NCBI RefSeq assembly: GCF_003259525.1
Contig: NZ_QLLO01000001.1
Span: forward strand, 546,029-610,028
Direction: 5' to 3'
Length of the DNA stretch: 64,000 bases
Origin: Olleya aquimaris
GTDB taxonomy: Bacteria; Bacteroidota; Bacteroidia; Flavobacteriales; Flavobacteriaceae
The position numbers and the translations under genes are program-made. Of this stretch, positions 63,001-64,000 are shown in pieces. How positions within the stretch are numbered: position 1 is the first letter of the stretch; each line of letters opens with the position of its first letter. The notes beneath the pieces were generated by a model. That model made no database searches. It was given only the letters and a program-made list of their open reading frames with translations, and had not been told where the DNA came from.

Positions 63001-64000
63001 CCTTTACACCAACACCATTAGAGTTTTGTGATCCAGACAGTGATGGTTTTGGCGTATTTACACTAAGTGATGCGGAAGCCGAAATCACAGGAGGCGCACC
63101 AGGCTTAACAGTAACATATCACGAAACACCAAGTGATGCCCAAAACAATGTCAATGCACTAGTTAGTCCATATAACAACATAGTGGTAGATATGCAAACC
63201 ATTTATGTACGTGTAGAAAGCGCAACAATAGCAACAGCCTGTGCCAGTTTTGTCGATCTAGTGTTAATTGTTAATCCAACACCACAGATAACAGATCCAA
63301 GCCCACTAGAAGTTTGTGATAACGATGCAGATGGTATAGCAGTATTTGATTTAGAATCAAACAATCCAGAGATTTTAAATCAATTAGATGCAGATGCATC
63401 AAACGATTTAGCAGCAACAGACTACACCATTACGTTTTATGAGACTGCAGCCAATGCAGCAGTACCACAAAATGCTATAGCCACACCAAACGCCTATACC
63501 AATACCACACCAGATATGCAAACCATTTGGGTGCGTGTAGAGGATAATGCCAATGGATGTTCAACAATCACGACAATGGATTTAATAGTCAATCCATTAC
63601 CAGTATTAGTACAACCAGACTCATTAGAATTGTGTGATTATAACAATCCAGGAGATGAGGTAGAAGCTTTTAATTTAGAAGATGCCAATGCACAAATCTT
63701 AAACGGACAAACCGGAATTACATTAACATATTACGACACACAAGCAGGAGCAGACAATGCAACCGCAGCAAATCAGATTGTTAGTCCATATACCAATGTG
63801 GTTAACCCACAAACGGTTTATATCCGAGCAGAAGATAACGTAACAGGCTGTGTTAGTACCATAACCTTAGATTTAAGAGTCAACCCAATCCCATCACCAG
63901 TAGCTAATCCAACACCATTAGTAGAATGTGATGACGATAACGATGGGTTTGCCAGCTTTGATTTAGACAGTCAAACAGCAACACTATTAAATGGTGAGCC
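60099..64000 (+). CDS. Giant secreted adhesin (CUB-like, PKD, choice-of-anchor-L, repeats), 3' end outside window
   Basis: The frame stays open from the ATG at 60099 to the edge: 1300 residues without a stop. Order: signal peptide (about 1-20, ending NTYSQ); CUB-like domain (about 25-148; NCS-type cysteines and LDELTIYDGDD); PKD domain (about 165-225; YSWNFGDATTGSGQTVNHTY); choice-of-anchor-L domain (about 243-497; TISFDFLFASEEYGTFQCSY); an Ig-like domain (about 498-570); then at least eight repeats of 94-106 residues that open with E-V-C-D-D-x-x-x-D-G-F-x-x-F-D-L. Such proteins usually end with a type B (gliding-type) C-terminal signal for type IX secretion, not visible here. Likely a surface adhesin exported through SprA. 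Confidence 0.9.
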   Translation, partial: MKKFLLTITFLASLINTYSQDINMLNGTFNQCSGVFYDSGGNASNYADSENFVMTICPDGPEQFIQLQFTLFSTQIGLDELTIYDGDDTTAPVIGVYSGGGAANNPGTVSASPTSPTGCLTFQFVSDTSANTLGWAANISCLQSCQTITPSIDSTVPAANAGVVQIPLGGDVTFNGSATFEDDGTGAVYSWNFGDATTGSGQTVNHTYNNIGTFTATLTVTDTNPTGCSESTTIQVEVLSPYIDVDQTTYTVPQLIEDVLIDSPCAAVSNINWSTGSNFGQENGIGYFSAIPGAFPFEAGIVLNSGDAMEAEGPETGTQSSGGWAGDADLENAIPSLNLGDSNDATFIEFDFVPIANTISFDFLFASEEYGTFQCSYTDAFAFLLTDLTTGVTTNLAVVPGTTDVVSVFTVRDDAYNASCASVNPQYFDSYYGATGLPTVNDPINFRGYTRSMTAFSNVIPNNTYNIKLVIADAFDTAYNAAVFLGAGTFNLGGELGDDVTIAQGNAICSGGIIPLDTNLPTATHTWYLDGNVIPGETGSTLDATSPGVYSVDIVFSSTCQASDSILIEFIPGPMVENTIDVFTCFNSAGSEIFDLTVNDAEVIGTQNAADVNVSYHDRLVDAQNDVNPILDPVNYVGSGTYPQLIYVRIEDALSETCSDISSFNLDVIISVINPASNMEVCDDPSNDGFELFDLESQTLSILGTQLPSDYTVTYHNSFADADTDSNALISPYNGSNNEYIFVRIESVLDPSCYSANQLPHGGFRLFVNPNPTANQPMDMVVCDDISNDGFEIFDLTSQEAAILGTQNPTDFTVTFYENMADVATETNPILNPGAYQNLTTPQQTIYVRVNDNNNPSCYGSTQFDLVVNALPTVTPPSPLEVCDDATPDGFTAIDLSIKNNEISGGNPAYAVTYYLTQMDADMEVNPLPIPYTNISNPQIIFVRVEDVNTSCYTTTTLQLDVEQAPVAFTPTPLEFCDPDSDGFGVFTLSDAEAEITGGAPGLTVTYHETPSDAQNNVNALVSPYNNIVVDMQTIYVRVESATIATACASFVDLVLIVNPTPQITDPSPLEVCDNDADGIAVFDLESNNPEILNQLDADASNDLAATDYTITFYETAANAAVPQNAIATPNAYTNTTPDMQTIWVRVEDNANGCSTITTMDLIVNPLPVLVQPDSLELCDYNNPGDEVEAFNLEDANAQILNGQTGITLTYYDTQAGADNATAANQIVSPYTNVVNPQTVYIRAEDNVTGCVSTITLDLRVNPIPSPVANPTPLVECDDDNDGFASFDLDSQTATLLNGE
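61851..64000 (+). repeat. Tandem protein repeats inside the adhesin
   Basis: Successive units start at a conserved cysteine codon at 61851, 62142, 62445, 62745, 63027, 63315, 63633 and 63927, a period of 282-318 bases. Each unit has a C-D-x-x-x-D-G-F-x-x-F-D-L opening, a middle T-Y-Y/H segment and an end of I-Y-V-R-V-E-x-x-x-x-x-C. The array continues beyond the edge. Confidence 0.88.

Noticed and set aside
61851..64000. Regular repeats that could suggest a CRISPR array
   Set aside because: The period is about 300 bases, units are diverged, and the whole stretch is one open coding frame with protein-level periodicity.

Overview
The window is about one-third GC and reads as a chromosomal segment of a (probably marine) member of the Flavobacteriaceae, phylum Bacteroidota. 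The evidence is a SusC/SusD pair, the gliding and type IX secretion gene sprA with a remB-like gene beside it, PD40-OmpA and choice-of-anchor-L surface proteins, promoters of the Bacteroidota form (TTTG, 18-19 bases, TAnnTTTG), and the intergenic repeat with core CTGAGCGNAGTCGAAG that is common in this family. I found no tRNA, rRNA, CRISPR array, transposase or phage gene.

Layout. Bases 1-4.8 kb: the 3' part of a PD40/OmpA envelope protein, ruvB, a cytochrome P450 and queG. Bases 4.7-32 kb: one long sugar-utilisation locus. It begins with a LacI-type regulator on the minus strand. On the plus strand follow a sugar porter, a GH32 beta-fructosidase, a fructokinase, SusC, SusD, two giant VCBS/ASPIC lipoproteins, a vanadium-haloperoxidase/PAP2-like lipoprotein, a membrane-anchored GyrI-like protein, a SusB-type GH97 alpha-glucosidase, a second MFS porter, a GH37 trehalase, a second PfkB kinase and a GH13 sucrose-phosphorylase-type enzyme. 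Four LacI-type palindromes (5824, 5904, 10119, 29180) lie before the regulator, the porter, susC and the second kinase, which suggests one regulon for sucrose or fructan and related alpha-glucosides.

Bases 32-47 kb: maeB, ruvA, sprA, gcvH, a VanZ-like gene, two TonB-like genes and a remB-like barrel gene whose N-terminus resembles the TonB domain. Bases 47-52.6 kb: the respiratory oxidase assembly block, with cyoE/ctaB, two subunit III genes, subunit IV, a possible cysteine-less Sco relative, a true Sco protein, a DUF420 protein and a 76-residue CxxC membrane protein. Bases 52.7-58.4 kb: a MacAB/TolC-type efflux set of ATPase, two FtsX-type permeases, adaptor and outer-membrane factor. Bases 58.4-60 kb: tsaB and a convergent MscS channel. 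From 60.1 kb to the edge: the first 1300 residues of a very large secreted adhesin (CUB-like, PKD, choice-of-anchor-L, Ig-like, then at least eight repeats of about 100 residues).

The parts most worth following are the paired VCBS/ASPIC proteins with the haloperoxidase-like and GyrI-like proteins inside the sugar locus (no assigned job), the dispersed repeat that sits 7-21 bases before five start codons, the run of three genes carrying a TonB-like domain with a cysteine pair, and the uncharacterised small genes of the oxidase block.
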